Positions 17,482 through 28,546 of a stretch of 50,124 nt of DNA are shown piece after piece. How positions within the stretch are numbered: the first letter of the stretch is position 1; each line of letters opens with the position of its first letter. Both the position numbers and the translations under genes were made by a program. Under the pieces are notes generated by a model. That model saw only the letters and a program-made list of their open reading frames with translations. It was not told the DNA's origin and made no database searches. Where the stretch lies: the NCBI GenBank assembly GCA_027307405.1, contig DAHUXA010000004.1, positions 1 to 50,124 on the forward strand, in the 5' to 3' direction. The DNA comes from Hyphomicrobiales bacterium. GTDB lineage: Bacteria > Pseudomonadota > Alphaproteobacteria > Rhizobiales > Xanthobacteraceae.

Positions 17482-18237
17482 ATGAATCGTCTTCGTCTCG
17501 GAGTCAATGTCGACCACGTCGCGACCATTCGCAATGCCCGCGGCGGGCGTCATCCCGACCCTGTGCGGGCGGCCAAGCTTGCGATTGCGGCCGGCTGTGA
17601 TGGAATCACAGCGCATCTGCGCGAGGATCGACGCCACATTGGCGACGATGACATCGCCCGGCTGAAAGCGGAAATCGACAAGCCGCTCAATTTCGAGATG
17701 GCGGCGACCGAGGAAATGGTCGGCATCGCCCTAAAAACCCGGCCCCATGCCGTGTGTCTCGTGCCCGAAAAGCGCACCGAACGCACGACCGAAGGCGGGC
17801 TCGATGCCGTCCGGCAACGCGCCCAGCTTGCACCCGTTGTGCATGAGCTCAAGCACGCGGGCATCCGCGTTTCGCTGTTTATTGGTGCAGCGCCGGCGCA
17901 GATCGAGATGGCCGCTGAGCTCGGCGCTCCGGTGATTGAAATTCACACGGGGTCCTGGTGTGACGCGCTCGTGGATGGCCGGGCCGCTCAAGCCAATGCG
18001 GAGTGGCAGCTCATCCGGGACGGCGCACTGCTTGCCGCAAGCGTCGGCTTGGAAGTGCATGCGGGCCATGGTCTTGATTATGGCACCGCCGAAACGATTG
18101 CCGCATTACCGCAAGTGGTCGAGCTCAATATCGGCCATTTCCTGATTGGTGAGGCGGTATTCGAGGGTTTGGCTGAGACTGTGAAATTCATGCGTGCGGC
18201 GATGGACCGTGGTCGCAAGAAGGCGCGGCCGGCATGA
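17482..18237 (+). CDS. pdxJ: Pyridoxine 5'-phosphate synthase
   Basis: [52 protein letters not shown]. Confidence 0.97.
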   Translation: MNRLRLGVNVDHVATIRNARGGRHPDPVRAAKLAIAAGCDGITAHLREDRRHIGDDDIARLKAEIDKPLNFEMAATEEMVGIALKTRPHAVCLVPEKRTERTTEGGLDAVRQRAQLAPVVHELKHAGIRVSLFIGAAPAQIEMAAELGAPVIEIHTGSWCDALVDGRAAQANAEWQLIRDGALLAASVGLEVHAGHGLDYGTAETIAALPQVVELNIGHFLIGEAVFEGLAETVKFMRAAMDRGRKKARPA

Positions 18238-18653
18238 TCATCGGGATCGGCTCTGACATTGTGGACGTACGACGAATTGCCGATGTGATTGAGCGCCACG
18301 GTGAGCGCTTCCTCGGCCGAATATTCACGGCAACCGAGCGTGCCAAGGCCGAGCGCCGCGCAAATGCGGCGGAAACCTATGCCAAGCGTTTCGCCGCAAA
18401 GGAGGCTTGCGCAAAAGCGCTCGGTACCGGACTGCGGCACGGGGTCTTCTGGCGCGACATGGGTGTGGTCAATCTTGCGGGCGGACGGCCCACGATGAAA
18501 TTGACCGGCGGCGCCCTCACGCGGCTCAAAGCGATCACGCCGCCCGGGTGCGAAGCCAGGATCGATGTTTCACTCACTGACGAAGGACCGACCGCTCAGG
18601 CCATCGTTATTATTTCCGCGGTACCCGCATCCGCACCGGGAGGTCCGGCTTGA
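18234..18653 (+). CDS. acpS: Holo-[acyl-carrier-protein] synthase
   Basis: [48 protein letters not shown]. Confidence 0.97.
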   Translation: MIIGIGSDIVDVRRIADVIERHGERFLGRIFTATERAKAERRANAAETYAKRFAAKEACAKALGTGLRHGVFWRDMGVVNLAGGRPTMKLTGGALTRLKAITPPGCEARIDVSLTDEGPTAQAIVIISAVPASAPGGPA

Positions 18654-18770
18654 ACGCCGGAACATCAGTCAGACCAACTGTTTGGCCGCCGGCCTTGTTC
18701 ATTGCCTGACGAAGTATCAGCCGCTACAAGGTCGCCGGGGCGCGCAGCCGTTTGGCGGGATGAAAGGCCG

Positions 18771-19529
18771 ATGAGTGTGACATCTGGAACAAAACGAAAA
18801 AAAGAGGGCGGCGTTGCCGAAACGGTGCGCGTCATCATTCACGCGCTGATCATCGCGCTGGTGATCCGAACCTTCCTGTTTCAGCCCTTCAATATTCCCT
18901 CTGGCTCGATGAAGGCGACGCTCCTCGTCGGTGATTACCTGTTCGTATCGAAATACAGCTATGGCTACAGCAAATACTCGCTGCCGCTGTCGCCGCCAGT
19001 ATTCTCGGGGCGTTTGCCCAGCGACTGGTTGCCCCAGCGCGGCGATGTGGTGGTATTTCGGCTGCCCAAGGATCCCTCGACCGACTACATCAAGCGTGTA
19101 ATCGGTCTGCCGGGCGACAAGATTCAGGTCATCGACGGCGTGGTCAACATCAACGGTGTGCCGGTCAAGCGCGAACGCGCGCCTGATTACATCGAAATGG
19201 AAGAGGGCACCCGCGAGGCGCCGGTGAAGCGCTGGAAGGAAACGCTGCCAAATGGCGTGACCTACTACTCGCTCGATCTGGTCGACAACGGTTTTGCCGA
19301 CAACACCCAGGTCTATACGGTGCCTCCCGACAATTATTTCATGATGGGCGACAACCGCGACAATTCGACCGACAGCAGGTTCAGCCAGGTTGGAATGGTG
19401 CCGTTCGAAAATATTGTCGGCAAGGCACAGATCATCTTCTTTTCCGTCTTTGAGGGCGAGCGCGCCTGGCAATTCTGGCGCTGGCCGGTGTCAGTGCGCT
19501 GGAATAGGCTGTTCACGATCGTCAAATGA
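18771..19529 (+). CDS. lepB: Signal peptidase I
   Basis: FNIPSGSMKATLLVGDYLFVSKYSYG; DYIKRVIGLPGDKIQ; FMMGDNRDNSTDSR. Confidence 0.96.
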   Translation: MSVTSGTKRKKEGGVAETVRVIIHALIIALVIRTFLFQPFNIPSGSMKATLLVGDYLFVSKYSYGYSKYSLPLSPPVFSGRLPSDWLPQRGDVVVFRLPKDPSTDYIKRVIGLPGDKIQVIDGVVNINGVPVKRERAPDYIEMEEGTREAPVKRWKETLPNGVTYYSLDLVDNGFADNTQVYTVPPDNYFMMGDNRDNSTDSRFSQVGMVPFENIVGKAQIIFFSVFEGERAWQFWRWPVSVRWNRLFTIVK

Positions 19530-20236
19530 GCCGCAAGGCCAAGGACAGGACGGCGCTCGAGAGCAGGATCGGCTACAAATTTGCCGATAAGGACTTGCTC
19601 GAACGCGCGCTCACGCACATTTCCGCGCTCTCGGGTGGAAACCGCGCGGCCAGCTATCAGCGGCTGGAATTCCTTGGCGATCACGTGCTTGGCCTTGTCA
19701 TCTCCGACATGCTCTACCGCGCCTTTCCGAAGGCGAATGAAGGGGAGTTATCGCGCAGACTGGCCGATCTGGTGCGCAAGGAAACCTGCGCGGAGGTGGC
19801 ACGGGCGATGGACCTCGGGCCTGCGCTCAAGCTGGGAAATTCGGAATCGCATGCCGGGGGACGGCGGCGCACCACCATTCTGGCCGATGTCTGCGAAGCG
19901 TTGGTCGGTGCGGCCTTTATCGATGGCGGCTATCAGGCCGCGGACGAGCTGATCGCTCGCTTTTGGAAGGAGCGCATGCTCAAGCCGCTGCTTCCGCTGC
20001 GTGACCCGAAAACCATGTTGCAGGAATGGGCGCAGGCGCGCGGCCTGCCGACGCCGGCCTATCGTGAACTGGCGCGTACGGGCCCGCATCACGATCCGGA
20101 ATTTCGTGTCGCCGTTGTGTTGCCAGATCGACCGCCGGCGGAAGGGCTCGGCAGTTCCAAACGTGCGGCCGAACAGGCCGCCGCTGCCGCCATGCTCATA
20201 CGTGTCGGCGTGTCGGCGGACAAGCTCGATGGCTGA
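19526..20236 (+). CDS. rnc: Ribonuclease III
   Basis: QRLEFLGDHVLGLVISDMLY; ADVCEALVGAAFIDGGY; C-terminal dsRBD. Confidence 0.96.
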   Translation: MSRKAKDRTALESRIGYKFADKDLLERALTHISALSGGNRAASYQRLEFLGDHVLGLVISDMLYRAFPKANEGELSRRLADLVRKETCAEVARAMDLGPALKLGNSESHAGGRRRTTILADVCEALVGAAFIDGGYQAADELIARFWKERMLKPLLPLRDPKTMLQEWAQARGLPTPAYRELARTGPHHDPEFRVAVVLPDRPPAEGLGSSKRAAEQAAAAAMLIRVGVSADKLDG

Positions 20237-21149
20237 TGCGCACGCGCAAGGTAGCGACACAAGCTGTGGCTTCATCGCCCTGATCGGCGCGCCCAATGCG
20301 GGCAAATCGACGTTGCTCAACGCGCTGGTCGGTTCAAAAGTCAGCATCATTTCGCACAAGGTGCAAACGACGCGAATGCTGATCCGCGGCATAGCGGTCG
20401 AGGGGCGGTCGCAGCTTATTTTCGTCGATACGCCCGGGATTTTCTCCCCGCGTCGCCGCCTCGACCGGGCCATGGTGACGACCGCATGGAGCGGAGCGCA
20501 TGAGGCCGATCTCGTCGGCGTACTCATTGACGCGCGCAAAGGTCTCGAGGAGGAGGCTGAAGGTATTCTAAGGCGGCTGGGCGACGTTAAGCCACCGAAG
20601 CTGCTCATCCTCAACAAGATCGATGTGGTGGCAAAAGAAGCGCTGCTGACGCTGGCAAAAGCTTCCAATGAAATGGCCAAGTTCGAAGCAACGTTCATGC
20701 TCTCGGCGTTGACGGGAGATGGCGTTGCCGATCTCAAAGCGTGGCTGGCGCAACACGTTCCGCCGGGACCGTGGCTCTACCCCGCTGACCAAATGTCGGA
20801 CGCCCCGATCCGGCAACTCGCCGCCGAAATCACGCGCGAAAAACTGTTTGAGCGGCTTCACCAGGAATTGCCGTATCATTCGACCGTCGAGACCGAGGTT
20901 TGGAAAGAACTCCGCGGCGGCGACATCCGCATCGAGCAGACCATCTACGTGGAGCGTGAAAGCCAGCGCAAGATTGTGCTCGGCAAAGGTGGGCAGAGCA
21001 TCAAGGCGATCGGTGAGGCTGCGCGCAAGGAGATTGCCAAGATCGTTGAAGCCAAGGTGCATCTCTTCCTGTTCGTGAAGGTGCGCGAAGGCTGGGCCGA
21101 TGATCCGGAACGCTACCGCGCCATGGGCCTGGAGTTTCCGAAAGAGTAG
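20229..21149 (+). CDS. era: GTPase Era
   Basis: IGAPNAGKSTLLNALVGSKVSIISHKVQTTR, DTPGIF, NKID, KH-domain KIVLGKGGQSIKAIG. Confidence 0.96.
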   Translation: MADAHAQGSDTSCGFIALIGAPNAGKSTLLNALVGSKVSIISHKVQTTRMLIRGIAVEGRSQLIFVDTPGIFSPRRRLDRAMVTTAWSGAHEADLVGVLIDARKGLEEEAEGILRRLGDVKPPKLLILNKIDVVAKEALLTLAKASNEMAKFEATFMLSALTGDGVADLKAWLAQHVPPGPWLYPADQMSDAPIRQLAAEITREKLFERLHQELPYHSTVETEVWKELRGGDIRIEQTIYVERESQRKIVLGKGGQSIKAIGEAARKEIAKIVEAKVHLFLFVKVREGWADDPERYRAMGLEFPKE

Positions 21150-21176
21150 AACTACGGGCAGATCGTTGAGTCGCAC

Positions 21177-21911
21177 ATGCAATGGACCGATGAAGGCATA
21201 GTGATCGGGGCCAAGCGTCACGGGGAGGCGAATGCCATCCTCGAATTGATGACGCGCGAGCATGGCCGACATCTTGGCCTTGTGCGCGGCGGGTTCGGTT
21301 CGCGGCTCAAGCCCGTGCTGCAGGCGGGCAATACCGTGAGCGCGAGCTGGCGGGCGCGGCTCGACGAACATCTCGGCAACTACACGGTGGAAGGCCTGTC
21401 GTTGCGGGCGGCGAGCTTCTTTTCGGCCTCGCACGCGATTTACGGTGTCACTCACCTCGCCGGGCTGATGCGGCTACTGCCGGAACGCGATCCGCATGCC
21501 GGCCTTTACCACGCGCTCGACGAAATCCTGGGTCATCTCGACGACGCGGTGCTGGCGGCACCGATGGTGGTGCGGTTTGAATTGCAGCTTTTGTCCGAGC
21601 TCGGGTTCGGTCTCGATCTCGAGAAATGTGTGGTGACGGGTGCTTCCGGCGATCTCGTCTATGTCTCGCCAAAATCCGGCCGAGCGGTTTCACGTTCCGC
21701 CGGCGAACCGTGGTCCGACAAAATGCTGCGGCTGCCGGCATTTCTGCGCGAGCGCGATGCTATGCCCATCGGCCACGATTTGGCCGATGGGTTTGCGCTG
21801 ACCGGTTACTTTCTGGCGCGCCATGTTCTGGAGGCGCGCGGTCTCACACTCAGCGACGAGCGTGCGCATTTCATCGCTGCGCTAAACCGCGCGCTGCCCA
21901 GCGTCGCTTAA
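21177..21911 (+). CDS. recO: DNA repair protein RecO
   Basis: [39 protein letters not shown]. Confidence 0.94.
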   Translation: MQWTDEGIVIGAKRHGEANAILELMTREHGRHLGLVRGGFGSRLKPVLQAGNTVSASWRARLDEHLGNYTVEGLSLRAASFFSASHAIYGVTHLAGLMRLLPERDPHAGLYHALDEILGHLDDAVLAAPMVVRFELQLLSELGFGLDLEKCVVTGASGDLVYVSPKSGRAVSRSAGEPWSDKMLRLPAFLRERDAMPIGHDLADGFALTGYFLARHVLEARGLTLSDERAHFIAALNRALPSVA

Positions 21912-21912
21912 G

Positions 21913-22227
21913 TTACCACCAGTAGCGCCGATAAGGACGGCCCCAATAATACGGACGGCCGCCATAGTACGGACCGCCCCCGTAATAATAGGGGCCGCCG
22001 CCGTAGTAGTAGGGGCCACCCCAGCAGACACGCCGCCAGGCGCAGCCATATGGCCCGCATCGCCAAACCCGGCGGCAGGCAACGTCCTGGACCAGGCTGG
22101 AATCTTTAATCGCGGCCTGAATAGCGGCCGGCGTCGTGACCGTCATGGCCTCGGCGCGATTCGGAACGAGTGAGCCTGCCGCAAGAATAGCGAGCGTTGC
22201 GGCAGTCGCAAGAATAGCCCGGCGCAT
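21913..22227 (-). CDS. Small exported Gly/Tyr/Pro-rich repeat protein
   Basis: Signal-peptide-like N-terminus; C-terminal [36 protein letters not shown]. Confidence 0.75.
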   Translation of the reverse strand: MRRAILATAATLAILAAGSLVPNRAEAMTVTTPAAIQAAIKDSSLVQDVACRRVWRCGPYGCAWRRVCWGGPYYYGGGPYYYGGGPYYGGRPYYWGRPYRRYWW

Positions 22228-22389
22228 TGCTTTCTCCTTCCTAATAAAAACCTATACCCGCCTAGTCGTGCACAAGATAACACGGTCGAGGCCTCGAGGT
22301 TCGCAAATAGTCGCTGGAAATTTGGAAGAATAGATGGCGTCGTCGTTCATCGCTTGTTCATCTCCGGACAACCGACTAGCTATTCGGGG

Positions 22390-24675
22390 ATGGGTAAGAG
22401 ACTGATTCCCCCGGACAAAGGCCAAGTCGAAGAGGTGGCACTGCGCGAGGCGCTCGAAGAGCGCTATCTCGCCTATGCGCTTTCCACGATCATGAACCGC
22501 GCGCTGCCCGATGCGCGCGATGGCCTCAAGCCGGTGCACCGCCGCATTCTTTACGGCATGCGCCTGTTGCGCCTCGACCCAGGCTCAGCGTTCAAGAAGT
22601 CGGCCAAGGTGGTCGGCGATGTGATGGGCAACTTCCACCCGCACGGCGACCAGGCGATCTACGATGCGCTGGTGCGGCTCGCGCAGGATTTTGCCCAGCG
22701 CTATCCGTTGGTGGACGGGCAGGGCAACTTCGGAAATATCGACGGCGATAACGCTGCAGCCATGCGCTACACCGAGGCGCGGCTCACGGAAGTGGCGCGG
22801 CTGCTGATCGATGGGATCGACGAAGACACGGTTGATTTCCGTGCCACCTACGACGGCACCAGTGAAGAACCGGTGGTGCTGCCGGCAGCGTTTCCCAACC
22901 TGCTTGCCAACGGCTCTCAGGGCATCGCGGTCGGCATGGCCACCTCGATCCCGCCGCACAATGCGGCCGAGCTGTGCGACGCCGCCCTGTTCCTCATCGA
23001 TAATCCGAAAGCGCGCAGCCGTACGCTGCTCAAATACGTCAAGGGGCCGGACTTCCCGACCGGTGGCGTTATCGTCGATACGCCGGAGACGATTGCCGAG
23101 GCCTACAATACCGGCCGCGGCTCATTCCGCGTGCGCGCGCGCTGGAAGCAGGAAGACACTGGCCGCGGCACCTACGTCATCGTCATCAGCGAAATGCCCT
23201 GGCTGGTGCAGAAATCACGCCTGGTGGAGAAGCTCGCCGAACTGATCAATGAGAAGAAGTTGCCGCTCGTTGCTGACGTGCGCGACGAATCGGCCGAGGA
23301 CATCCGCCTGGTGATCGAGCCACGCTCGCGTTCGGTCGACGCCGAACTCCTGATGGAGTCGCTGTTCAAGCTCACCGAACTCGAGAACCGCATCCCGCTC
23401 AACATGAACGTGCTGGTAAAAGGCCGCATCCCGCAGGTGCTGGGCCTTGCCGAGGTGTTGCGCGAATGGCTCGACCACCGCCGCGAAGTATTGGTGCGTC
23501 GGTCGAAACATCGCTTGGCGGAAATCGAACATCGCCTGGAAGTGCTTGGCGGCTATCTGGTCGCCTATCTCAACCTCGACAAGGTAATCAAGATCATCCG
23601 CAAGGAAGACGAACCCAAGCCCGTCTTGATGAAGACCTTCAAACTCAGTGATGTCCAGGCCGACGCCATCCTCAACATGCGCCTGCGCAACTTGCGCAAG
23701 CTTGAGGAGATGGAAATTCGTGCCGAGGACAAGGCGCTGCGCGAAGAGCGCACCAAGCTCAAGTCGCTGATCGGTTCGCCCGCACAACAATGGAAGACGA
23801 TTGCCGGCCAGATCAAGCAGATCAAAGAGACCTTCGGTCCGAAGACCGCCATCGGCAAGCGCCGCACAACCTTCGGGATCGCACCGTCGCATGACGAGGC
23901 TGCGATCGAAGAGGCGATGGTTGTGCGCGAGCCGATCACCGTCGTCGTATCGGAGAAAGGCTGGATCCGCGCCTTGCGTGGTCACGTCAGCGACCTGTCC
24001 GGAGTCGCCTTCAAGACCGACGACGCGCTGAAATTCGCCTTCCCGACCGAAACCACTGCCAAGGTAATGATTTTCGGCAGCAACGGGCGCTTCTACACCA
24101 TCGAGGCTTCAAAGCTTCCGGGCGGGCGCGGCCATGGCGAGCCGGTCCGGCTGTTTATCGACCTCGAGGACGCCGACGTGGTGGCGGCGCTGGCCTACCA
24201 AGGTGGCCGCAAATTCCTGGTGGCGAGCCAAGGCGGCAATGGGTTTGTGGTGGCGGAGGACGAGTGTCTCGGCACCACGCGCAAGGGCAAGCAGGTTCTT
24301 AATCTCAAGGCGCCCGATAAGGCGCGCGCGATGACCACGGTCGATGGCGAGCTGGCGGCGGCAATCGGTGCAAACCGCAAGATGGTTATATTCCCGCTCA
24401 ATCAGGTGCCGGAGATGGCGCGCGGCCGCGGCGTGCGTTTGCAGCGGTACAAGGAGAAGGGGCTTTCGGACGTCACCACTTTCACAGCCGATACCGGCCT
24501 TTCCTGGACCGACGCTGCCGGCCGCAGCTTCACGCTGCCGATGAAGGAATTAAAGGACTGGCGCGGCAATCGCGCTGACGCAGGGCGCATCGCACCCAAA
24601 GGATTTCCGAAGAACAATACATTCCGCAGCCTGCCAAGTGGCGGCAAAGGCGGAGAGGGTGACGACGCCGACTAG
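22390..24675 (+). CDS. parC: DNA topoisomerase IV subunit A
   Basis: [52 protein letters not shown]. Confidence 0.95.
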   Translation: MGKRLIPPDKGQVEEVALREALEERYLAYALSTIMNRALPDARDGLKPVHRRILYGMRLLRLDPGSAFKKSAKVVGDVMGNFHPHGDQAIYDALVRLAQDFAQRYPLVDGQGNFGNIDGDNAAAMRYTEARLTEVARLLIDGIDEDTVDFRATYDGTSEEPVVLPAAFPNLLANGSQGIAVGMATSIPPHNAAELCDAALFLIDNPKARSRTLLKYVKGPDFPTGGVIVDTPETIAEAYNTGRGSFRVRARWKQEDTGRGTYVIVISEMPWLVQKSRLVEKLAELINEKKLPLVADVRDESAEDIRLVIEPRSRSVDAELLMESLFKLTELENRIPLNMNVLVKGRIPQVLGLAEVLREWLDHRREVLVRRSKHRLAEIEHRLEVLGGYLVAYLNLDKVIKIIRKEDEPKPVLMKTFKLSDVQADAILNMRLRNLRKLEEMEIRAEDKALREERTKLKSLIGSPAQQWKTIAGQIKQIKETFGPKTAIGKRRTTFGIAPSHDEAAIEEAMVVREPITVVVSEKGWIRALRGHVSDLSGVAFKTDDALKFAFPTETTAKVMIFGSNGRFYTIEASKLPGGRGHGEPVRLFIDLEDADVVAALAYQGGRKFLVASQGGNGFVVAEDECLGTTRKGKQVLNLKAPDKARAMTTVDGELAAAIGANRKMVIFPLNQVPEMARGRGVRLQRYKEKGLSDVTTFTADTGLSWTDAAGRSFTLPMKELKDWRGNRADAGRIAPKGFPKNNTFRSLPSGGKGGEGDDAD

Positions 24676-24677
24676 CG

Positions 24678-27053
24678 TCAGCTCGCCACGAATAACAGCG
24701 AGCGCTCTGATTTTTTCAACAGGGCAGCGGCAGTGTCGCCAAAGAAAAGTTTTTCGCCCGGACGGCGGCTAACGCCCAACACGACGAGATTATGATTGCG
24801 GCGATCGACCTCGCCGAGGATCGCCTCGTCGGCGGCCCGCTCGGCCACGACCGCCGTGCGGATGCTCATATTGTAACCGTCGGCAATCGCGACGATGTCT
24901 TTGAGGATTGCCTCTTCGTGGCGACGACTGCGGATCCCGCGACGGACGCCGCGTTTGGCGGCCGTCCGCACGGCGACGTAAAGCACGGTCACTTGCGCTT
25001 TTGTCGCCCGCGCGAGAGTGATGGCAACTTCCGCCGCCCGGCGAGAAGGATCGGTCCCGTTAACCGGAATGAGGATGCTGAACTTCCCGTCCGGTTTTTT
25101 CAGCAGGTCGTGTCGAACCGCTGAAATCACCAATGGTCCCTCGAAGCCTTTGGCCAGGTTGGTAACGCCACGGGCAAATTCGCTGCTCTGCTTTGAGGTC
25201 TCCTCAAGTCCGATAATGAAAATGTCGTAGCCTTTTTTAGCCTCTTCGGCGATGGCTGCCGGGCTTGGCTCATCATGGACGATCGTTGTCACTTCCACCG
25301 GATTGTCGGCCTTCTCTTCTTCTTTCTGCTTGCTCTTGATTTGAGCGGCGGCCTGCTGGACAACCTCGCTGGCGTCTTCGGCCTTCTCTTCATCTTTTTC
25401 GGCTTTCGTTTCGCTTTTATTGGTTTTCTTGCTGCCGTTGCCCTTGTTATCGGATGTCTTCTGCGTGACCTTTTTTTCCTCGGGCTTGGCCTGGTTTGCG
25501 TCCAGCTTGTCCCGGGTGTCGGGCATCGTGCTCTCGATCTTGCTGACGTCTGGAATGTGCAGGACGGTCGCGGGCATGCCACGCGTGCCCGCCAACATGC
25601 CGGCAACGCGTGAAGCAAACTTTCCATTGGGGCTGTCGTCGACGGCGATCAGCAAGCGCTCGAGCTTGGGTACGAAGCCTCTTTCCTCCAGTTCCTCGCG
25701 CTCGAGCCGCTGTTTTTCCTCCTTGCGCATCGGCAACCGCGAAAGCGCCCATCGCAGCGTAGGCGGCATCGCCATGGTTGTGATAACCGCCATTGTTACG
25801 ATCATGGTGAAAAGGTTCTGGCTCAGTGCGCCCATCGACAGGCCGATCGTTGCGACGATGACTTCGGTCGAGCCGCGCGCATTCATGCCAGTGCCGAGCG
25901 CCAGCGATTCTCGAAAGGTGAGGCCGGCGAGTTTTCCGCCGACAAAAGCGCCGCCGAACTTGCCGACGCTGGCGATTGCGATCAATCCCAGGGTGAGCAA
26001 CAGCAGATTCATGTCCTTGAGGATCGTAAGATCAGCGGAAAGACCGGCGGTGCCGAAGAATACTGGCATGAAAAAGGCGATGACCAGCCCACGCAATTGC
26101 TCGTCGATGTGACGGGTGAGGATCGGTGATTCACCGATCAGAATCCCGGCAACGAAAGCACCCAAAACGGTATGGACCCCGATCAGATCGGTGATGATTG
26201 CCATGGCGCACATGATCAGCAGGATCGCCGTGATCACCGCGAAGTCGCTGGCAAACACGTCGTTCACCCAGCGGATAATCATGAACACAAGCCGGCGTCC
26301 GATCGTCAGGCTCAGCCCCATGAACGCGAGCGTACCGAGCACGCTTTGCGCGATACTCCACATGTCGACGTGACCCTGGAGCGCAAGACTGAAGATGACC
26401 GCGGTGATCATCCAGCCGACTGTGTCGTCGATGATGGCGGAGGCCAGGATGACCTGACCGACGGTACGCCGCAAAAAATTCATCTCGCGGATCACTGTCG
26501 CCACGATCTTTACCGACGCGATCGATAGCGCGGTGCCAAGGAAGAGGGATGTGATCAGTCGCTTGCCTGGATCGGGCAACATGGAATCCGGCAAAGCTTC
26601 ACCGAGGGCGACACCGCAAGCGAAGGGAATGACGATGCCGGCAATGGAAGCGATAGCCGAGGCCACGCCGGTACGACGCACCAATTTGAGATCGGTTTCC
26701 ATGCCGGTGAGCAGCAACAGCATCAGCACGCCGAACTGGGAAACGGCGTCGAGCATTGCCTTTTGCTCTTTGGCGTTGGGGAAAATAACGTGGTGCCAGT
26801 CCGGAAAGACCGCGCCGAGGAGAGATGGGCCGAGCACCAATCCGGCGATGAGCTGCCCCATCACGCCCGGCTGTTTGAAGCGAATCATGATCTCGCCGAG
26901 CAAGCGGCCGACCAGCATCAGAAGCGCAAGTTGGATGATAAAAACAAATTCAGAAGGGCCGTGCTGACCTTCCGCCGCAAGTGCAGGAGTTGCTGCTAGT
27001 GCGCACGTTGCTAGCGACACGCACAGTTGGAAAAGCCATCGAGCAAAAATCAT
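24678..27053 (-). CDS. CPA2-type cation:proton antiporter with cytoplasmic universal-stress-protein domains
   Basis: KefB-like membrane domain (GQLIAGLVLGPSLLG; GTGMNARGSTEVIVATIGLSMG) plus USP-like ERLLIAVDDSPNGKFASRVAGML and KFSILIPVNGTDPSRRAAEVAITLARA. Confidence 0.88.
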   Translation of the reverse strand: MIFARWLFQLCVSLATCALAATPALAAEGQHGPSEFVFIIQLALLMLVGRLLGEIMIRFKQPGVMGQLIAGLVLGPSLLGAVFPDWHHVIFPNAKEQKAMLDAVSQFGVLMLLLLTGMETDLKLVRRTGVASAIASIAGIVIPFACGVALGEALPDSMLPDPGKRLITSLFLGTALSIASVKIVATVIREMNFLRRTVGQVILASAIIDDTVGWMITAVIFSLALQGHVDMWSIAQSVLGTLAFMGLSLTIGRRLVFMIIRWVNDVFASDFAVITAILLIMCAMAIITDLIGVHTVLGAFVAGILIGESPILTRHIDEQLRGLVIAFFMPVFFGTAGLSADLTILKDMNLLLLTLGLIAIASVGKFGGAFVGGKLAGLTFRESLALGTGMNARGSTEVIVATIGLSMGALSQNLFTMIVTMAVITTMAMPPTLRWALSRLPMRKEEKQRLEREELEERGFVPKLERLLIAVDDSPNGKFASRVAGMLAGTRGMPATVLHIPDVSKIESTMPDTRDKLDANQAKPEEKKVTQKTSDNKGNGSKKTNKSETKAEKDEEKAEDASEVVQQAAAQIKSKQKEEEKADNPVEVTTIVHDEPSPAAIAEEAKKGYDIFIIGLEETSKQSSEFARGVTNLAKGFEGPLVISAVRHDLLKKPDGKFSILIPVNGTDPSRRAAEVAITLARATKAQVTVLYVAVRTAAKRGVRRGIRSRRHEEAILKDIVAIADGYNMSIRTAVVAERAADEAILGEVDRRNHNLVVLGVSRRPGEKLFFGDTAAALLKKSERSLLFVAS

Positions 27054-27122
27054 GTGCGCTGCGCACCCATTGAAGTTAGCAGCAACCCGATCGCAGGCAG
27101 GAAAGTTCCGTGGGAAATGCAA

Positions 27123-27139
27123 TTGCAAATGATTTGCAA
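27123..27139 (+). promoter_or_regulatory. Candidate Mur/Fur-type operator upstream of mntH
   Basis: ttgcaaat-g-atttgcaa, perfect 8-bp arms; overlaps putative -35 (ttgcaa 27123-27128). Confidence 0.65.
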
Positions 27140-27150
27140 GAAGGTATAAT
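27123..27150 (+). promoter_or_regulatory. Putative sigma-70 type promoter for mntH
   Basis: ttgcaa (27123-27128), 16-bp spacer, tataat (27145-27150), 36 bp upstream of ATG. Confidence 0.6.
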
Positions 27151-27186
27151 CACCTTGAAAATTGGACGCTTTTTATAAGTTCCAGA

Positions 27187-28539
27187 ATGGACGCGACCAC
27201 AGGGCGACGCGCGAATACGAAAACGACCGGATGGCGACGCCAGCGCGGCCGTCCGCCTTTGGCGGAGGTATTCGGCTCGATCGCGACCCGACCAACGGGC
27301 TCGCTTGGGAAAAAGCTCCTTGCCTTCCTTGGGCCGGGGTACCTGGTCGCTGTCGGTTATATGGACCCTGGCAACTGGGCGACCTCGCTCGCTGGCGGCT
27401 CCAAATTTGGCTACGCGCTGCTGACGGTCGCGCTGCTTTCAAACCTGATGGCAATCCTGTTGCAGGCGCTGTGCGCGCGTCTGGGGATCGGTTCGGGACG
27501 CGACCTCGCGCAGGCCTGTCGCGACGCATTTCCACGCGCAGTCTCATGGCCCTTGTGGGTTCTGACCGAAATCGCGATTTGCGCAACCGATCTTGCCGAA
27601 GTGATTGGCACCGCGATCGGCCTCAATCTGCTGTTCGGCATTCCGCTCGAGATCGGCGTGCTGATCACGGCGCTCGACGTATTTCTGATCCTGTGGATGC
27701 AAAATCTCGGTTTCCGCTGGGTCGAAGCATTCATTGTCACGCTGATGGGCGTGATCGCACTTTGTTTCATCGTGCAAATCGCAATGGCCGATCCCGACTG
27801 GGGCGCGGTGATCCGCGGCTTTGCGCCCACTACTGAAATCGTGCGCAACCCCGATATGCTCTATCTGGCGATCGGCATCATCGGCGCGACGGTGATGCCG
27901 CATAACCTCTATCTGCATTCGGGCGTGGTGCAGACGCGCCGATTTGGCGACAGCGTCGAAGACCGGCGTGAAGCGATAAAGCTCGCAACAATTGATTCCA
28001 CAATCGCGCTGATGTTTGCACTGACCATCAACGCCGCGATCTTGATTCTCGCTGCCGCAACTTTCAATAAAGCGGGAAAGACCGATGTTGCCGAGCTTGA
28101 CCAGGCGCATGCGTTCCTCGCTCCATTGCTGGGCTCCGCCATCGCCCCGACGCTGTTCGGCATTGCGCTGTTATGTTGCGGATTGAATTCTACTGTGACG
28201 GCGACATTGTCCGGTCAGATTGTCATGGAGGGATTCATCGATATTCGCCTTCCGGCCTGGGCGCGTCGCCTGATAACGCGGGCGATTGCCATTACTCCAG
28301 CGGCGATCGTGACCATTTGGTACGGAGAATCCGGAACCGCAAAGCTCCTGATTCTCAGTCAGGTTGTGCTCGGTATTGCGCTGCCGTTTTCGATCATCCC
28401 ACTGGTGATGTTCACGGCTGACCGGCGCAAGATGGGCGCACTCGCGGCGCCAATTTGGGTCACAGTGCTGGCCACGCTCACGGCGGCGTTGCTGATCGCA
28501 CTCAATTTCAAGCTGCTGGCCGACCAGCTATTCAGATAA
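27187..28539 (+). CDS. mntH: Nramp family Mn2+/Fe2+ transporter
   Basis: [42 protein letters not shown]. Confidence 0.95.
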   Translation: MDATTGRRANTKTTGWRRQRGRPPLAEVFGSIATRPTGSLGKKLLAFLGPGYLVAVGYMDPGNWATSLAGGSKFGYALLTVALLSNLMAILLQALCARLGIGSGRDLAQACRDAFPRAVSWPLWVLTEIAICATDLAEVIGTAIGLNLLFGIPLEIGVLITALDVFLILWMQNLGFRWVEAFIVTLMGVIALCFIVQIAMADPDWGAVIRGFAPTTEIVRNPDMLYLAIGIIGATVMPHNLYLHSGVVQTRRFGDSVEDRREAIKLATIDSTIALMFALTINAAILILAAATFNKAGKTDVAELDQAHAFLAPLLGSAIAPTLFGIALLCCGLNSTVTATLSGQIVMEGFIDIRLPAWARRLITRAIAITPAAIVTIWYGESGTAKLLILSQVVLGIALPFSIIPLVMFTADRRKMGALAAPIWVTVLATLTAALLIALNFKLLADQLFR

Positions 28540-28546
28540 AAGGACG

